DNA of 64,000 nucleotides from Pomphorhynchus laevis (GCA_012934845.2 WNNJ02001307.1:62001-126000), one strand, 5' to 3'; positions 9,392 to 20,474 are shown, counted from the first letter of the stretch. Made by a program: numbers and translations. The notes: a model not told the origin generated them from the sequence alone.

Positions 9392-9533
9392 ATAATCACT
9401 GTCGGTACAATATCAAAAGATCTCTGAATGAGTAGGCATGCTCATTCTATTTTCTAATACAACCATTGTTTAGTGTGTGCATTGCTGCTTACATTATCAG
9501 GATCAATGAGTGTACCGCTACTCATACGTTACA
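9392..9533 (-). repeat. 5' LTR piece 3
   Basis: Matches 664-805 with one base change near the end (CATACGTTACA against CATACATTACA). The outer end of the Gypsy element is at 9533. Sequence from 9534 to about 9740 is unrecognised and carries no ORF. Confidence 0.75.
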
Positions 9534-9739
9534 ACCTCGAGGAATTGTTTTGTTCTCGAGCTTTCTCATATCCGCGGTTGTCTTTCCGTTAACATACAAT
9601 CACATGAAATAGTTTTTCCAGTTACGTTGATGTTTGGGTTTTGTTTGAATATTCGCGTGAAGCTGTAAAATTCGAGCCTCTTGTGCCAAGTCTTGGATGT
9701 TGCCCGAGACTAATTTTTTTAAATATTATATATATTCTT

Positions 9740-10205
9740 GTAACAATTACAAAAATTGGTTCCCGCAAATGGGCCTATTAGTAGTCATATTTTGTACTCA
9801 ATATTCTTATTAATAAGCTGGATTCACTATTCGCAATCGCATTCGAACTGTGCCCAAAATAAAATTGGCGCTGAAGGCGGTATCTTGTAGCGCGAATGCA
9901 CAATGATGCTAGGGACCCAGTGTGATGATCACCTTTGCGAGCAGTTGTCGTATTTCTCGTGGATAATTTAAGATTCCTCGATCCGACTTCTTTCTTGTAC
10001 TAAATTTCAGTAGTTTGTCCGCTTCTGGTCCAATTCCACCTGCGCTCGAGAACGTCACCAGTACAAACATGGTATTTTCGATTTCCACAATTCTCTGTCC
10101 ATATTTTGCGTATTTTCTCGTCTCGTGATATGCATGGCTTCTTGTAGATATGCTTCTTTCATGTAGATAGGATGTCCACGTTTGTAGCGGGGTGACCGAA
10201 GACAA
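9740..10205 (-). pseudogene. RTX element 3' fragment (Y): C-terminal nuclease region and 3' UTR
   Basis: The minus strand from 10205 encodes the last domain of the RTX protein family: HETRKYAKYGQRIVEIENTM, then LVTFSSAGGIGPEADKL, then YPREIRQLLAKVIITL. It corresponds to the end of copy Z (YHESRKVVKYAERVRLMEKF; FTATGGTGKVAG). The 3' UTR contains GGCCCATTTGCGGGAACC (about 9758-9775), also present at the 3' end of Z. It begins abruptly at about 10190, so it is a 5'-truncated copy. It is about 88% similar by eye to fragment Y' over 9782-10035. Confidence 0.65.
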
Positions 10206-12180
10206 ACTGATACCGACCTCGCTATTTCAAAGCTGATATCCTTTTTTCGCCTTGAGAACTAGGTTGGAATACGTTTTTGTTGACTGATGTGCAAGCTTCG
10301 ATGCTATTTTCCGAATGAGCGCTGCTGCTTCGTTTCCGAATTCATCTGATGTTGAGAAAATCAGTGGCGTGAACGAACCATGTTCGATTGTCGAGACTCT
10401 TTCATAGTACTTTGCTTTCTTGCGATTTTCGTTATATTCGAATAAATATTCTGGCCTCCGTTCAGCGTTGGATTGAGCATGTTTGGAAAAAACGTTACCG
10501 TCGAAAAACGTTCGATCAAATCGCGAGCTGTGGATACCAGAACATACAATGTCGAGACGGGAGTTCTGATCGCGAGTAGTTGTGGAGCGTTCGAAGATAT
10601 GTTCTTTTGAGACACTGGTAAGTTGTGGTTTTGTGCAAACTTCGTGCGATATTCGGCTTAAGGATTTGTCAAATAAATGGCGGATAGCGTTTTGGCGGAT
10701 AGAAGGCATTCCTCCATGCTTGCATGACCGAGAGTGAGAAATTTCAACTTGAGAACCGCATATGCAGATTCTTTGCTTTAGACTGGGGTCAATTTGTCCG
10801 TATTGGGCGTTCTAGGCATCTTTGAATTCATTGGCTGAGAGATGGAATTTTTCGTGTTCTAAGGGTATCGCGCTTAGCCACGATGATGCACCATTGAAAA
10901 AGGCTTGATCGATAATGTTTCATTAAGGCATTTGCTAAAAGAGGCGAGTTTGATATGCGTTCCCTAGACAGGAGTGCCCTGAATTGTTTAATTTCGTTGA
11001 TCGTTTTATTTTGTAATTCGCGTAGGCAGTCGCTTGTCAGTCCAGAATTATGAGAGAATTGGAGCATGTTGGAGGATTTCAGCTCTATCGGAGCACTAAA
11101 TGTTGGGTCGAGAATGTCAATTCCGCCTACTTTTAGTGTTGAGCATAGTACGGACGTCCAAGCACTGTCGAGATTTCAAGATGCAAACTGCGGGAAAAGC
11201 TCCGAAGTTTAGAAGTTCGAGAAATTAATCCACACTGAATCCAGACCTTCACATATACGTATGATGTGTTTCCATTTTGCTTGAACAGAATTGATTAAGC
11301 CAGCTAAGGCTACATGGGGGTCTACATGTGCAACTGCTTTTAGGCGTTGCATAATTGTAATTCATGAAGAGGATAGCTCACTAACAGTGGGCTATCCGAT
11401 TGGTGTACCAAGTATTGTTATCCCTGCCGTGGATGATCTTATGTTTGTATCGGAGAGGTCTTCGGGATTAATCTGCTGATGAGATAGAATTTGAAATTTA
11501 AGCGAATTTACATAATAACCGTATTTTGAACCGACGGAATGCGGTATATTCCAGACCTGTTTAAGGGTGTCTATAGTTTCTACGAAATTGGCGTCGTCAG
11601 CGTACCATTTCTGTAATGTTGCTGGGACCATTAATTGAATATGTTCGATCAGTGGAAGGGAGGTCAATGCGACTCCAGCCATCGCAAAAGGGTCTCCCTG
11701 TGTAAAGCCTTCCGATGAAAGTATTTTGCTATCCACGACTGTAAGCTGAGCAGGCTTCCTGTAAACGTTGCGTAGTGCACACGAAAGTGAAGGGCAGGTG
11801 AATTCCACATTATGCAGTGCAACGGCTCTATTAGTCTGGTTGAAGGCATTTGAGGCATCGACATGCATAAGGCACTGATGGTCACTTCGATGAAACTCGT
11901 TTCTAAGAGTAGTGACGGTTACCTGGATACCTCCTCTTTGGCAGCTCCAAGTTGAACGAACCCGGCGACGTCTTGAATATCATTGCGCACGAAGTCGAGA
12001 ATGGAACGGCAAATGATGCGCCAACAGTTTTGCATATTCCGATACGTCTAATTCCTCCTGATTTTGTCTCTAGGGCGACTAGGCGGCAAACTGTAAAAAT
12101 GTATAATTGACCGGTGGTAATGTGTTTGGTAGCGATGAATATAGCAAATGTTCTGTAGCGAAAGATAGCGATGAAGATAG
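10206..12180 (-). pseudogene. RTX element copy X: degenerate reverse transcriptase with C-terminal nuclease domain
   Basis: In order on the minus strand: RT finger remnants (about 12060-11900; DIQDVAGFVQLGAAK), palm (11868-11392: HVDASNAFNQTNRAVALHNV, EGFTQGDPFAMAG, KWYADDANFVETI), a thumb/linker with many breaks, a segment at 11067-10828, and a C-terminal nuclease-like region (10709-10227: FFDGNVFSKHAQSN, then EYNENRKKAKYYERVSTIEH, then FTPLIFSTSDEFG). Frameshifts make it a pseudogene, but YADD is intact. It is sandwiched between two same-strand fragments, Y' and Y, of a different subfamily. Confidence 0.7.
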
Positions 12181-12440
12181 TCATATTTTGTCCTCAATAT
12201 TCTTATTAATCAGTTGGACTAACTATTCGCAATCGCATCCGAACTGTACCCAAATCGATGTTGGTGCTGGATGCGATGTCTTGTAGCGCGAATGCACAAT
12301 GATGCCAGGGACGCCAGTGTGATGCTCACCTTCGCGCGCAGTTGTCGTATTTCTTGTGGATAATTTGAGATTCCTCGATCCGCCTTCTTTTTTGCGATAA
12401 ATTTCAGTAATTTGTCCGCTTCTGGTCCGCTTCTGGTCTA
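12180..12440 (-). repeat. RTX element 3' fragment (Y'), direct repeat of 9782-10035
   Basis: The minus strand reads EADKLLKF, then YPQEIRQLRAKVSITL, the same C-terminal end as fragment Y, with a longer readable tail (ASLASLCIRATRHR). It stops at ACAAAATATGAC, just short of the GGGCCCATTTGCGGGAAC motif that Y retains. Together Y' and Y bracket copy X in direct orientation. Confidence 0.7.
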
Positions 12441-12666
12441 ATAATTAAGCTTAAAAAATTGGTTAAAAATTATTTTCTTATAAATATATACAATAAGGGG
12501 TAATAAATGGGGAAATAAACCCTACAACGGTATACTCGATTACATTCGAATCCTGCCATCCCAGGATACAAAGAGCCTAATTACAAAGATTGAACAAAAC
12601 AATTAACAGCTTAAATACAATAATATAACATACAAACATACAAACTTACAAATAACACAAACCACA
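12441..12666. other. Centre of the head-to-head RTX pair; probable 5' leader of copy Z
   Basis: AT-rich sequence with no ORF, between the outward-facing minus-strand RTX fragments and the plus-strand copy Z. It may be the 5' leader of Z. No promoter motif was recognised. Confidence 0.3.
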
Positions 12667-15615
12667 AATGCCACGTGGACTACCTTCAAACGTAATTAAA
12701 TGCTGCTCATGCAATGATCAGACAGCAGTATGCAAGGGATGTTAAAAAGCTAACCGCGCGGGCTCAAATTGCGTTGCTCTCCACTGTTCAAACATAGTTC
12801 ATCGAATCATTGCTGATGTGATATCGGTCACAATTCTATAAGAGAGTGCAACTGGAATTGAACCCCCTTTGTCGACGAAGAATGTTACCGATTTGTCAAG
12901 TTACTGGAGAACTCAAATGATGAACACGCCTGTTAAACGTTCAACGTCACTCGAAGAGCCAACACTGGAAGTAGCTTTCTATGAGGTCATTTGTTTCGGA
13001 CCGCATTTAATGCGTTTGCCACGATGCTATGAGGTGAAAGAGTTGTTGAGCCATTTGGCCGGGCTCTTTTATAAGTCTGGAACAGTTGAAGATAATGATG
13101 ATCAGGCGTTAATGTCAGTTACTGTACTTTGTCGATATGTTCTGCAGCATCCTCCTTCCCGAAAGTTTTCTGTATTACGAAAGGCTGTATTGAGGCGACT
13201 TGAATTATGGAAGCGGGATAGCTTGAAGGAACTACTTGCCGAGACTTGGTCGCTTCAATTGGATCTCTCCGTGAAAACATTAAAATCGAATAGACCATGA
13301 CTATCACAATTCATTAACTTAATGCCACAAGGAAAAATCTCTAGGGCAATGCGACTCCTTGATGGGGATTATCGCTCATGTAAGGCTCTTGGCCTCGATT
13401 AGATTACGGAAGGTAGACGAGTCCGCGATGTTCTTCTTGATAAACATCCAGATGCAGCTGTCCCAGACATTTCAATGATTCCAGTCACTGCGCTCTAAAG
13501 TGATCTTTAATTTTATCCAACGATTCTTGAGGCCATCGATGCAGACTGTATTGTAAAAGGTGTCAAACGAATCTTCGGTTCTGCTAAACCTTCAGGTATA
13601 AACGCTTCATCTTGGCGAGAATCACTCACTCAGTTTGGCAGAGAATCACGTGAACTAGCTGAGTCCATAGCGTCTTTGGTTCGGATAATTGGGGGGGGGC
13701 CAGTACTTATCGCCGAAATGCCTCGCTGCGTTCCGTGATTCACGGTTGATAACGCTGGATAAGCATCCGGGTATTTGACCTATAGGTATCGGGGAGGTCT
13801 ATCGTCGCATAATGGGAAAGGCATTACTTCAACATGTATCTAGATTTATTCAGACGATAGCGCAAAATGTTCAGTTGTGAGCGGGGCATAAAGCTGGGAT
13901 AGATTATGCTGTCCACCGCGTGATAAGAGAATTTGATAAATCCCCGAATGCACGTGTCATATCCATCGATGCTGACAATGCATTTAATAGAATCAGTCAC
14001 AAATTTGCGTTATTGTTGATGTCTCATGTTTGTTCGGCTCTTGATTGTGTCCTGAAAAATACTTACGGAGATGATCCATTATTATCTGTGTGCAATGAGA
14101 TAATGCTGTCAAAGGAAGGTTTCACCCAGGATGATCCGTTTGCCATGGTTGCATTTGTGGCGTCCACTATCCCTCTCATCCGGTGAATACAGGATCAGAT
14201 TCCAGACTCTTTTCAGCTCTGGTATGCTGATGATGTCACATTCGTTGGAACAAGGAACGGAGCACTCACATTTCTCAAAACATCATTCGAACTCTGTCCC
14301 AAATACGGATTTTACGTGACGTTATCAAAATGTAAATTATTAAGCAAAGGAGCTATGCCATCAGATATGGAAAATGAGCAAAAAGAACTGTGTGTTCAAA
14401 TTCTTAATGACTGAATTCCCTTAAAATATGTCTTGGATAAAATATCTTGATAGTCTGTCTGAAGTAGCAGAGGTAGATCCACAGATTGCTTATACTGCTG
14501 ATACCATGTCGCTTAGACAATCATTGACTCATCTTACTCGCAAATGCCCGATCAAATTTGCTTGGCTCCAAGATTCTGTTAAGACGAACTAGTCAAGGTT
14601 CGTGTACAAATTTCTGGCTGTGGATCAACTCACAGAGACACAACACTCATAACTAGCACTTCGTATTTCAATGGGTGGTCTTGGGTTAGGTAGCATTGCG
14701 CTAGAAGTTATAAGATCATACGGAGATTCCTTAAAGCTGTCGCTCTGCCTTGAGTCGTTTGGGTCTTTTCACAGTTTGCAGACTACACAAGAATTAGTTA
14801 TAGCGCAAATTCGGTCTTCGAAGAGTGAATTGGCAAAATTGGAGAAGGAACACATTATGCTAACGCTGTCTGATGATGAGGTGTGCGCTCTGAATTATGT
14901 ATCGTTTAAAGGAGCGTCATCGTGGCTTAATGCACGATTATCTCGGGAATGGAATTTCCGCCTAAACGCTCAAGAATTCAGAGTCTCTGTATCTGCTCGA
15001 TTTGGCTGGCAGCTTTAAAAGGTAGCATCAAAATGTGTTTGCAGAGATGAGACGTCACTCGCGCATTCACTTTCTTGCAGACATCAAGGTACAACCATTA
15101 TTCGCCACAACCATGTGAGAGACATTCTAGCTTCAGCTCTGCGCCCGGTTTGTTTGAATGCACGGATTGAGTCTGAGCTGCAACCTGTTCCGGATGTTCT
15201 CGAATTTGAGTCGCACGCAACGCGTGATCGTTGTGCTCTTCTCGACATTAAAGTCATCGGCTCTCATTGATGTCAAGCGGAGCGGTCCCTAGTGTACGCG
15301 TCTATATTTAACACATATGCTCTGTCTTATCGTAATAAGTCACCACAATGTGCTCTCGAGTATCACGAAAGTCGTAAAGTTGTGAAATATGCAGAGCGCG
15401 TGAGATTAATGGAGAAATTCGAGTTTTTACTGATCATCTTTACAGCTACTGGTGGTACCGGAAAAGTCGCGGGCAGTTTGATCAGTGAAATCGCGTACAA
15501 GAGTGCCCAAAAATATCACAGTTTGTATCTAGACGAAATACGTATGTTGCGACAGAAAATAAGCATCGCCCTAGTCAGAAATATTTCGGCTTGCTTCCGG
15601 AAAAAAAATATTTAA
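12667..15615 (+). pseudogene. RTX element copy Z: Cys-rich N-terminus, reverse transcriptase, zinc-binding and PD-(D/E)XK-like nuclease
   Basis: Broken by several stops and frameshifts but readable throughout. The ATG at 12667 opens a Cys-rich motif (CCSCNDQTAVCKGC). An N-terminal domain follows at 12869-13300 (LQHPPSRKFSVLRKAVLRRL) and continues with LMPQGKISRAMRLLDGDYRS and LLDKHPDA. RT covers about 13800-14330: GEVYRRIMGKALLQHV, VISIDADNAFNRI, SKEGFTQDDPFAM, WYADDVTF. Next are ASSWLNARLSREWNF, a CVC...HSLSCRH zinc-binding block with RHNHVRD, and a PD-(D/E)XK-like ALLDIKV box, then the conserved C-terminus (15292-15615). From memory, this domain order recurs in uncharacterised invertebrate proteins. 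A restriction-like nuclease after RT suggests an early-branching, R2-like LINE, but assignment is uncertain. Confidence 0.7.
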
Positions 15616-15659
15616 ACTAATTTCACATTTTCTGACAATTTCAAAATTATAGAGTTATG

Positions 15660-15682
15660 TATGGGCCCATTTGCGGGAACCC
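15660..15682 (+). repeat. Conserved RTX 3' UTR motif
   Basis: GGGCCCATTTGCGGGAAC lies about 50 bp after the last codon of copy Z and recurs on the opposite strand at about 9757-9775 after fragment Y. Conservation in a non-coding position across diverged copies suggests a 3' recognition element for the RT. Confidence 0.6.
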
Positions 15683-15689
15683 CTCTTTA

Positions 15690-15960
15690 GTAAATTATTG
15701 ATAATAAATTATTATTAAAAAATATACTATTATATTATTAGAGACCGGTTAGAAAATTCTTGATTAAAACTGCTTACAACTAATAACTTGAGAAGTTTAG
15801 ACTTACAATAAGATTGACGTTTAACGAGTTTGACCATTGACGGCTCGCTTACGCTCGCCGACCAAACTCTGACAAATACTGAGCAGTCGAACGAAGCTTT
15901 AATATCAATGCAGCTGTTTTATTTTCTCGTTAACGCCTCTCGGCTTCGTGTAACATACAA
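15690..15960. other. Spacer before LINE A2
   Basis: AT-rich, no ORF. It includes GAGTTTG...CAAACTC (about 15828-15871) enclosing a direct repeat of GCTCGC. The part next to 15960 may be 5' UTR of LINE A2. Confidence 0.35.
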
Positions 15961-15999
15961 AAGCACTTAAACAGAAACGGTAGTAATAATAATTGCAAA

Positions 16000-17265
16000 A
16001 TGACAGAAAAAATTGTAAAAAAATTTACCATCGGTGCTTCAAACAACTTACAAAATCAAGCAAATATGGAACGGAACTCAGGTATTTCCAATGTAACATC
16101 GAATTTTCAAGCCAAAGAAAACAAGGTTAGTCCTATTTCGTCTAATTTTTTAATCTCAAGCACGGATGGAGAACTCCCTCCTGTGCCTAAAGTGGTGAAT
16201 CTGGTAATAATCAGACTTCTTCAACCATTTGAAAGGAAGAATCTTTTCAATATTTTTCTGAGAGAGTTTACAAGCTCTTATAAGAAGAGAATTCTATTTA
16301 ATTCGATAAAATATTTAGATTCTGAAATCCGGGTTTCTTTCAGCTCTCCAGATCTGGCAGCATCGTACCTAGAATTTTTCGAAACACACCTAAAAGAATT
16401 TGGGTCAACTACTTACAGGCCTATTCAGGCGACTCTGAAAATTAATAATTTTCCGCCCTTCGCAACGGAGGAAGATATCATTGCTCTCACATCTGAGTTC
16501 AAAATTCATAATATTCGCCCAATCCTGGGCAAGAAAGGCCAGGCTATACCAATAGCATTCTGTTCTACCGCAGTCGACCAGGCGGAATGTCTGGCTAAAA
16601 GCAAATGTAACCCCTTTTTGGGGTACAATCTTTCTTTCAATATCGTAAATGCTGATGACTTAACATACCCCCATTGCAATGGGTGCCACCTCTGGGGGCA
16701 CTGGTCCTCGAACTGTACTAGGCCCCATACGTGTGGAGTTTGCAGCTCTTCCGAAGTTTATGAGGGGAAATGTTCTCTCCCCCCTCTGTGTTCCAATTGT
16801 GGTAGTCAGCACCCGGCCTGGTCTAGAAGATGTCCTATCTTCAAAGAATACAAATTAAGGCATTGTGGGGCACCGGTCAAACCGACCCACTTTGCCGCTG
16901 CCAGCTTATCAAATTCAAACGGTTATGGTATGTCGGACACCGACATTTTCAAAATTGTTGACGCAAGACTACAGATATATAAAGACGAGATTCGAGCCTT
17001 AACGAACCATCTGATAGCGAAATTCGAGGAGTCTCGTTCTCCTCCATCGACGATTCTTACCTCTTCAAAGAGAGCCTCCCCCCGTTCTAAGAAGAGATCA
17101 TCTTCTAAACAAAAGTTGGCTTCCTTGAAGTTGGCAAAGAAAGATGATATATGCTGGGAGTTGTTGGCCTCAAAGGGAGATGAAGATAATGCCGGTGGGC
17201 AAGTGTCTTCTCCTGGTAGGGCTGGGAGTGAGAAGGGCAACTTTCTCTCTCCTAGTTTCTGCTAG
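16000..17265 (+). CDS. LINE A2 ORF1: gag-like RNA-binding protein, 421 aa, open
   Basis: This is the only complete ORF1 of family A in the window. An N-terminal disordered region of about 60 residues leads to LPPVPKVVNLVIIRLL, the family start block. An RRM-like region follows (about residues 80-210; ATLKINNFPPFATEEDIIAL). The Cys/His knuckles cover about residues 225-290: YPHCNGCHLWGHWSSNC, CGVCSS and CSNCGSQHPAWSRRC. The C-terminus is Lys/Ser-rich. It probably packages element RNA as a nucleocapsid-type chaperone. ORF2 starts 35 bp downstream, closer than the 180-bp gap in A1. Confidence 0.85.
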   Translation: MTEKIVKKFTIGASNNLQNQANMERNSGISNVTSNFQAKENKVSPISSNFLISSTDGELPPVPKVVNLVIIRLLQPFERKNLFNIFLREFTSSYKKRILFNSIKYLDSEIRVSFSSPDLAASYLEFFETHLKEFGSTTYRPIQATLKINNFPPFATEEDIIALTSEFKIHNIRPILGKKGQAIPIAFCSTAVDQAECLAKSKCNPFLGYNLSFNIVNADDLTYPHCNGCHLWGHWSSNCTRPHTCGVCSSSEVYEGKCSLPPLCSNCGSQHPAWSRRCPIFKEYKLRHCGAPVKPTHFAAASLSNSNGYGMSDTDIFKIVDARLQIYKDEIRALTNHLIAKFEESRSPPSTILTSSKRASPRSKKRSSSKQKLASLKLAKKDDICWELLASKGDEDNAGGQVSSPGRAGSEKGNFLSPSFC

Positions 17266-17299
17266 GAGGTAGGCATCCCACTCCAGCTGTCGTAACACA

Positions 17300-19382
17300 A
17301 TGCAAAGTAGTCAAGAGCCTTTTTCACTGAATATACTTCAGTGGAATTCGGGAGGTGCTTCTGCCCTTAGCCTTCTATCTGGTAGAGATGCGGATGTTAT
17401 AGTCCTTCAGGAGACGCGGTCTATCCGTATCCCCCAGGACATTACTCGATTTATCCCCAAGCATATTTACACCCACTTCACTCCGTACATAACCCCTCCT
17501 CACGCCTCTTCATCTCAAGGTCTTTTAACCTTAGTTAAATGCTCCTTAAGATCATCCCTTCTTTTAAACTATTCTTGTCCAGCCCTGTCTTGTTTAGCTG
17601 TTTCACTTTGTAAGAATGGTAAACGTATCAGCATAGCCAATATCTATATTAGGCCAGGGGAAATTCACAAGAACCGTGATCTCCTGGACCGTATTTTGGG
17701 TAGTGGCTATGACATGTTACTCGGTGACTTCAACGACAGAACTGGTCGTTGGATTAATGCAGCACTCCGCAGAGCCAGGAACGATTACCTTATTCACAAA
17801 CCACCGTCCCCAACTTTTCATTGCTCAACAACTAATTCTCTCCTCGACATATTACTGCTTCATAAGATGTGGTTGTTGAAACCCATCTGTACTGAGCAGT
17901 CGCGCCAAAAACAGACCATCTCTCATGACCTAATTCGTTGGCGGATAGAGGAAGATACGTTGCTTAGAAGGAGGTTTCACTTTGATCCCATCAGAGTGGC
18001 TTTCTTTCAGGCGGCTATCCAACTCTTCCCCAGAATTGGTAATGAGAATTTGACCGAATTTAATTCCTTCTTCTCGCAAGCTACCGCGTTTCTTTCGACT
18101 ACCTATAAAGGTCATATTTACAATCCCACTCCAACAAAACTCAAGGTTTTGGCTAAAATGCTACGTCTTCCCAATGTCTCTGTTTCCGCCAGGCAGGCCA
18201 TCTCGAATGAATACTGGAGCACTAGATATAGGTTCCAGCTGAGCAGGGATAAGGCGAACATCGCTCACCTTAACCCTTCTCAGTCTTACTTCTGGAAGAT
18301 ATTCAAGAAGGAGAAGTTTGTCTGTTGGAAGGATAGAGCTTTGGGTTGGATTGGTAGTATAGGCCTTGATAATGTTTTGAAGGAGTCACTATCCCTACAT
18401 AATTATGGAGCCACTCAATCTCCCCAACCAATCCCGCCTTGGGGTGACTTCAGGAGCAGGGACTTATCTGTTACAGATATCCTTAACTCCTGGGGGCCAC
18501 TTCCGGGCACCTTTAAATCCGTCGCTTCACTATCTTCTCGAGTCTGTCAGCTTTTGACAGCCGATCAAAGAAGAGAAGTGGCCGTCACAATGCTTTTAGC
18601 CTCACCATCCGATGTAGCCGGCATCAATATTAGTCGTAGAATTTTCTTACCAAAGCATAGTCCGGTTTCATGTCCCAAAGATCTGCGTCCCATTTCGATT
18701 CAAAACTCCCTCATCTCCATCTACGAAAAAGCGCTTGCGCGTAGAATCCGCGACCATTTAAGTAGGCGTAATTTGATCCCACCGAGTTTTCACGGGTTTG
18801 TCAAGGGACGTTCGGTTCATTCAGCAATAGGTGAAGTGCATCAGTTTTGTAGGGATAATAGCCATCAACTAGCTGTGGCTGTTTTCCTTGACTTTTCTGC
18901 TGCATTTGACCGCATTTCCATTCCCTTTGTTATCTCCTCTCTCAGGTCCCTCGGGTTGCCTGCGAGAATTGTTAACAGGGTGGAGATATTACTGTTTGCC
19001 AAGAGGTTCTACTATGAAGACGACCCTGATGCGTGTCAGTTCTACCCTAGTACAGTTGTCGGCGAAAGCTGACCTGGATAGACTTAAACGTATCCTGAAG
19101 AAAGCTAGGTGGGCCCTGAAACGGGCTCAGCATCTGTCGTTGAATGGGAAAACTCAAGTGCGCCTCTGGGGTACTTGGGCTATCTCGGGATTAGTCTTCT
19201 CTTCGAGAGGACGTCCTCCAGAGCAAAGACTAAGGTTTCTCAAGCTCCTCATCTCGCGATTACCGCGCATAGTCCGCCTAGATTGGATTCTTCGGGGGGT
19301 GATAGACCCCGGGTGGTTCAGTCGAAGAGCGGCGTGTTGGATTAGCTGGAGGGCTCAGATCCCGCTGAACCTGAGGCCGTAG
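17300..19382 (+). pseudogene. LINE A2 ORF2: endonuclease plus RT with the catalytic palm deleted
   Basis: Open from MQSSQEPFSLN through the endonuclease (LQWNSGG, LLGDFNDRTGRW, SHDLIRW) and RT fingers to AVFLDFSAAFDRI. At about 19050-19060 the sequence jumps from the FYP codons preceding GVPQG directly to SAKADLDRLK. Compared with A1, about 375 bp are gone, including GVPQGSPLSP and YADD, and the frame is lost. The remaining thumb and tail continue in another frame to LNLRP at 19382. Reverse transcriptase activity cannot remain, although the endonuclease is complete. Confidence 0.9.
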
Positions 19383-19512
19383 AATATATAGAAGATTGAA
19401 TGATTAACGAATTGATATTATTTTTGTCTTCTCTTGCATGTTTTGTTCTGTGTAACACGTTTTTTATCGGTTACAAGTTTTGTTTAAGAAAATCCTTATC
19501 TTATCTTATCTT

Positions 19513-19850
19513 AGAAACAGTAGCATAGTAATCAAAATAATCAACCAAAATAAATAAACTGAGGTAGCCAGCATGGCATATAAAACTGTAATGTTAGGAC
19601 AATGAAATACATAAGCTAAATCACAAGTACAGCTGTCCCTTGTCAATAAGTTTTAATGGCATCGAGGATAAGTATGGACACTTAAAAACATGTAGCAGAG
19701 AAGAGCAAGATAATGAGCAAAACCGACAATAACAGCTGGAGGTGCGAGAGTGGAAAGGAATCCGAATAATACAAAAATTTGAATGATAACCATCTAATGA
19801 TAGACGACAGATAAGCGGACGTTTGTGATAGTTCGGGTTCCTCCAAGTGG
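19513..19850. other. Spacer after LINE A2
   Basis: About 340 bp without a recognisable gene, between the tail of A2 and a degraded RT end on the minus strand. Confidence 0.4.
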
Positions 19851-19851
19851 A

Positions 19852-20133
19852 TTATGTGTAAACAGGGGAACAGAATATATCAGGATCTAATCTACTGACA
19901 TTGGAATCAAAGAGATAACGGTTTTCTAAATAAGAATTTGTAGAGTCAAGAGGTAAATCATTTAATACTTTTACTGACGAGGATGTTGATCTACTAAGGA
20001 CGACCACCGCTGTAGAGGAGGCTTTGGGCGAGACTCCTACCACTCGCTTTAGGAATCGCCAGAAACATTTGTCAATTATCTGAAAATCCGTCAGTGACAA
20101 ATCGGTCCAGAAACATTTGATTCCATAACTCAA
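19852..20133 (-). pseudogene. Probable C-terminal RT fragment of an unassigned LINE
   Basis: An open 93-residue stretch contains MSYGIKCFWTDLSLTDFQII, then FLKRVVGVSPKASSTAVVVL. The pattern of a Tyr-Gly near the start and FLKRxxGxPxxxxxxAV resembles the segment after the RT thumb in many LINE proteins. It does not match families A, B or C closely. It may equally be chance; no catalytic motif is present. Confidence 0.35.
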
Positions 20134-20474
20134 AATAGTATTATTTTAAAGAAACTAACCGCAACCTCAAACGAAAGTAATCCAAGTTTAGAAGCAGCAT
20201 TCGTAGATTTCAATACTTTTGCGGACTGTTTCAATAGATGCACTTCGATCCATGACTGGTGGTAAATACTTCAGAATAATGGTTTTCTTCGGAATAATGG
20301 TTTACTGGTGGTAAATCCTTAGGAGTAATGGTAAATACTTCGAAGTAATACTTCGGAATAATGGTTTTCTTAAATACAGATAAATAAGTCATCATAACAA
20401 TCGCTAGACAAGTCAACAAGACAGTCAAAAACACAAGCAATCGTCTTCATTAAGTATCAATCGTATTCCTTCTT

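Larger units (their letters stand above)
564..9533 (-). mobile_element. Ty3/Gypsy LTR retrotransposon with two nested LINE insertions
   Basis: Minus-strand order is 5' LTR (9533 to 4853, interrupted), gag (about 4870-4008), protease (3962-3687), broken RT (3480-2735), RNase H and integrase (2734-1418), integrase tail (to about 825) and 3' LTR (805-564). The order PR-RT-RH-IN and the HHCC/DDE integrase identify the Ty3/Gypsy superfamily. Several frameshifts and an internal RT deletion make it non-autonomous. LINE A1 (4878-8734) and a LINE B fragment (8822-9390) are inserted in the 5' LTR and are therefore younger than the element. Confidence 0.85.
15965..19512 (+). mobile_element. LINE family A copy A2
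   Basis: A plus-strand copy with ORF1 intact (16000-17265), ORF2 with an internal deletion (17300-19382), a 3' UTR, and a (TTATC)n tail ending about 19512. A1 and A2 share TTAAACAGA-like sequence just before ORF1, which marks a common 5' UTR. No clear target duplication was found. Confidence 0.8.
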
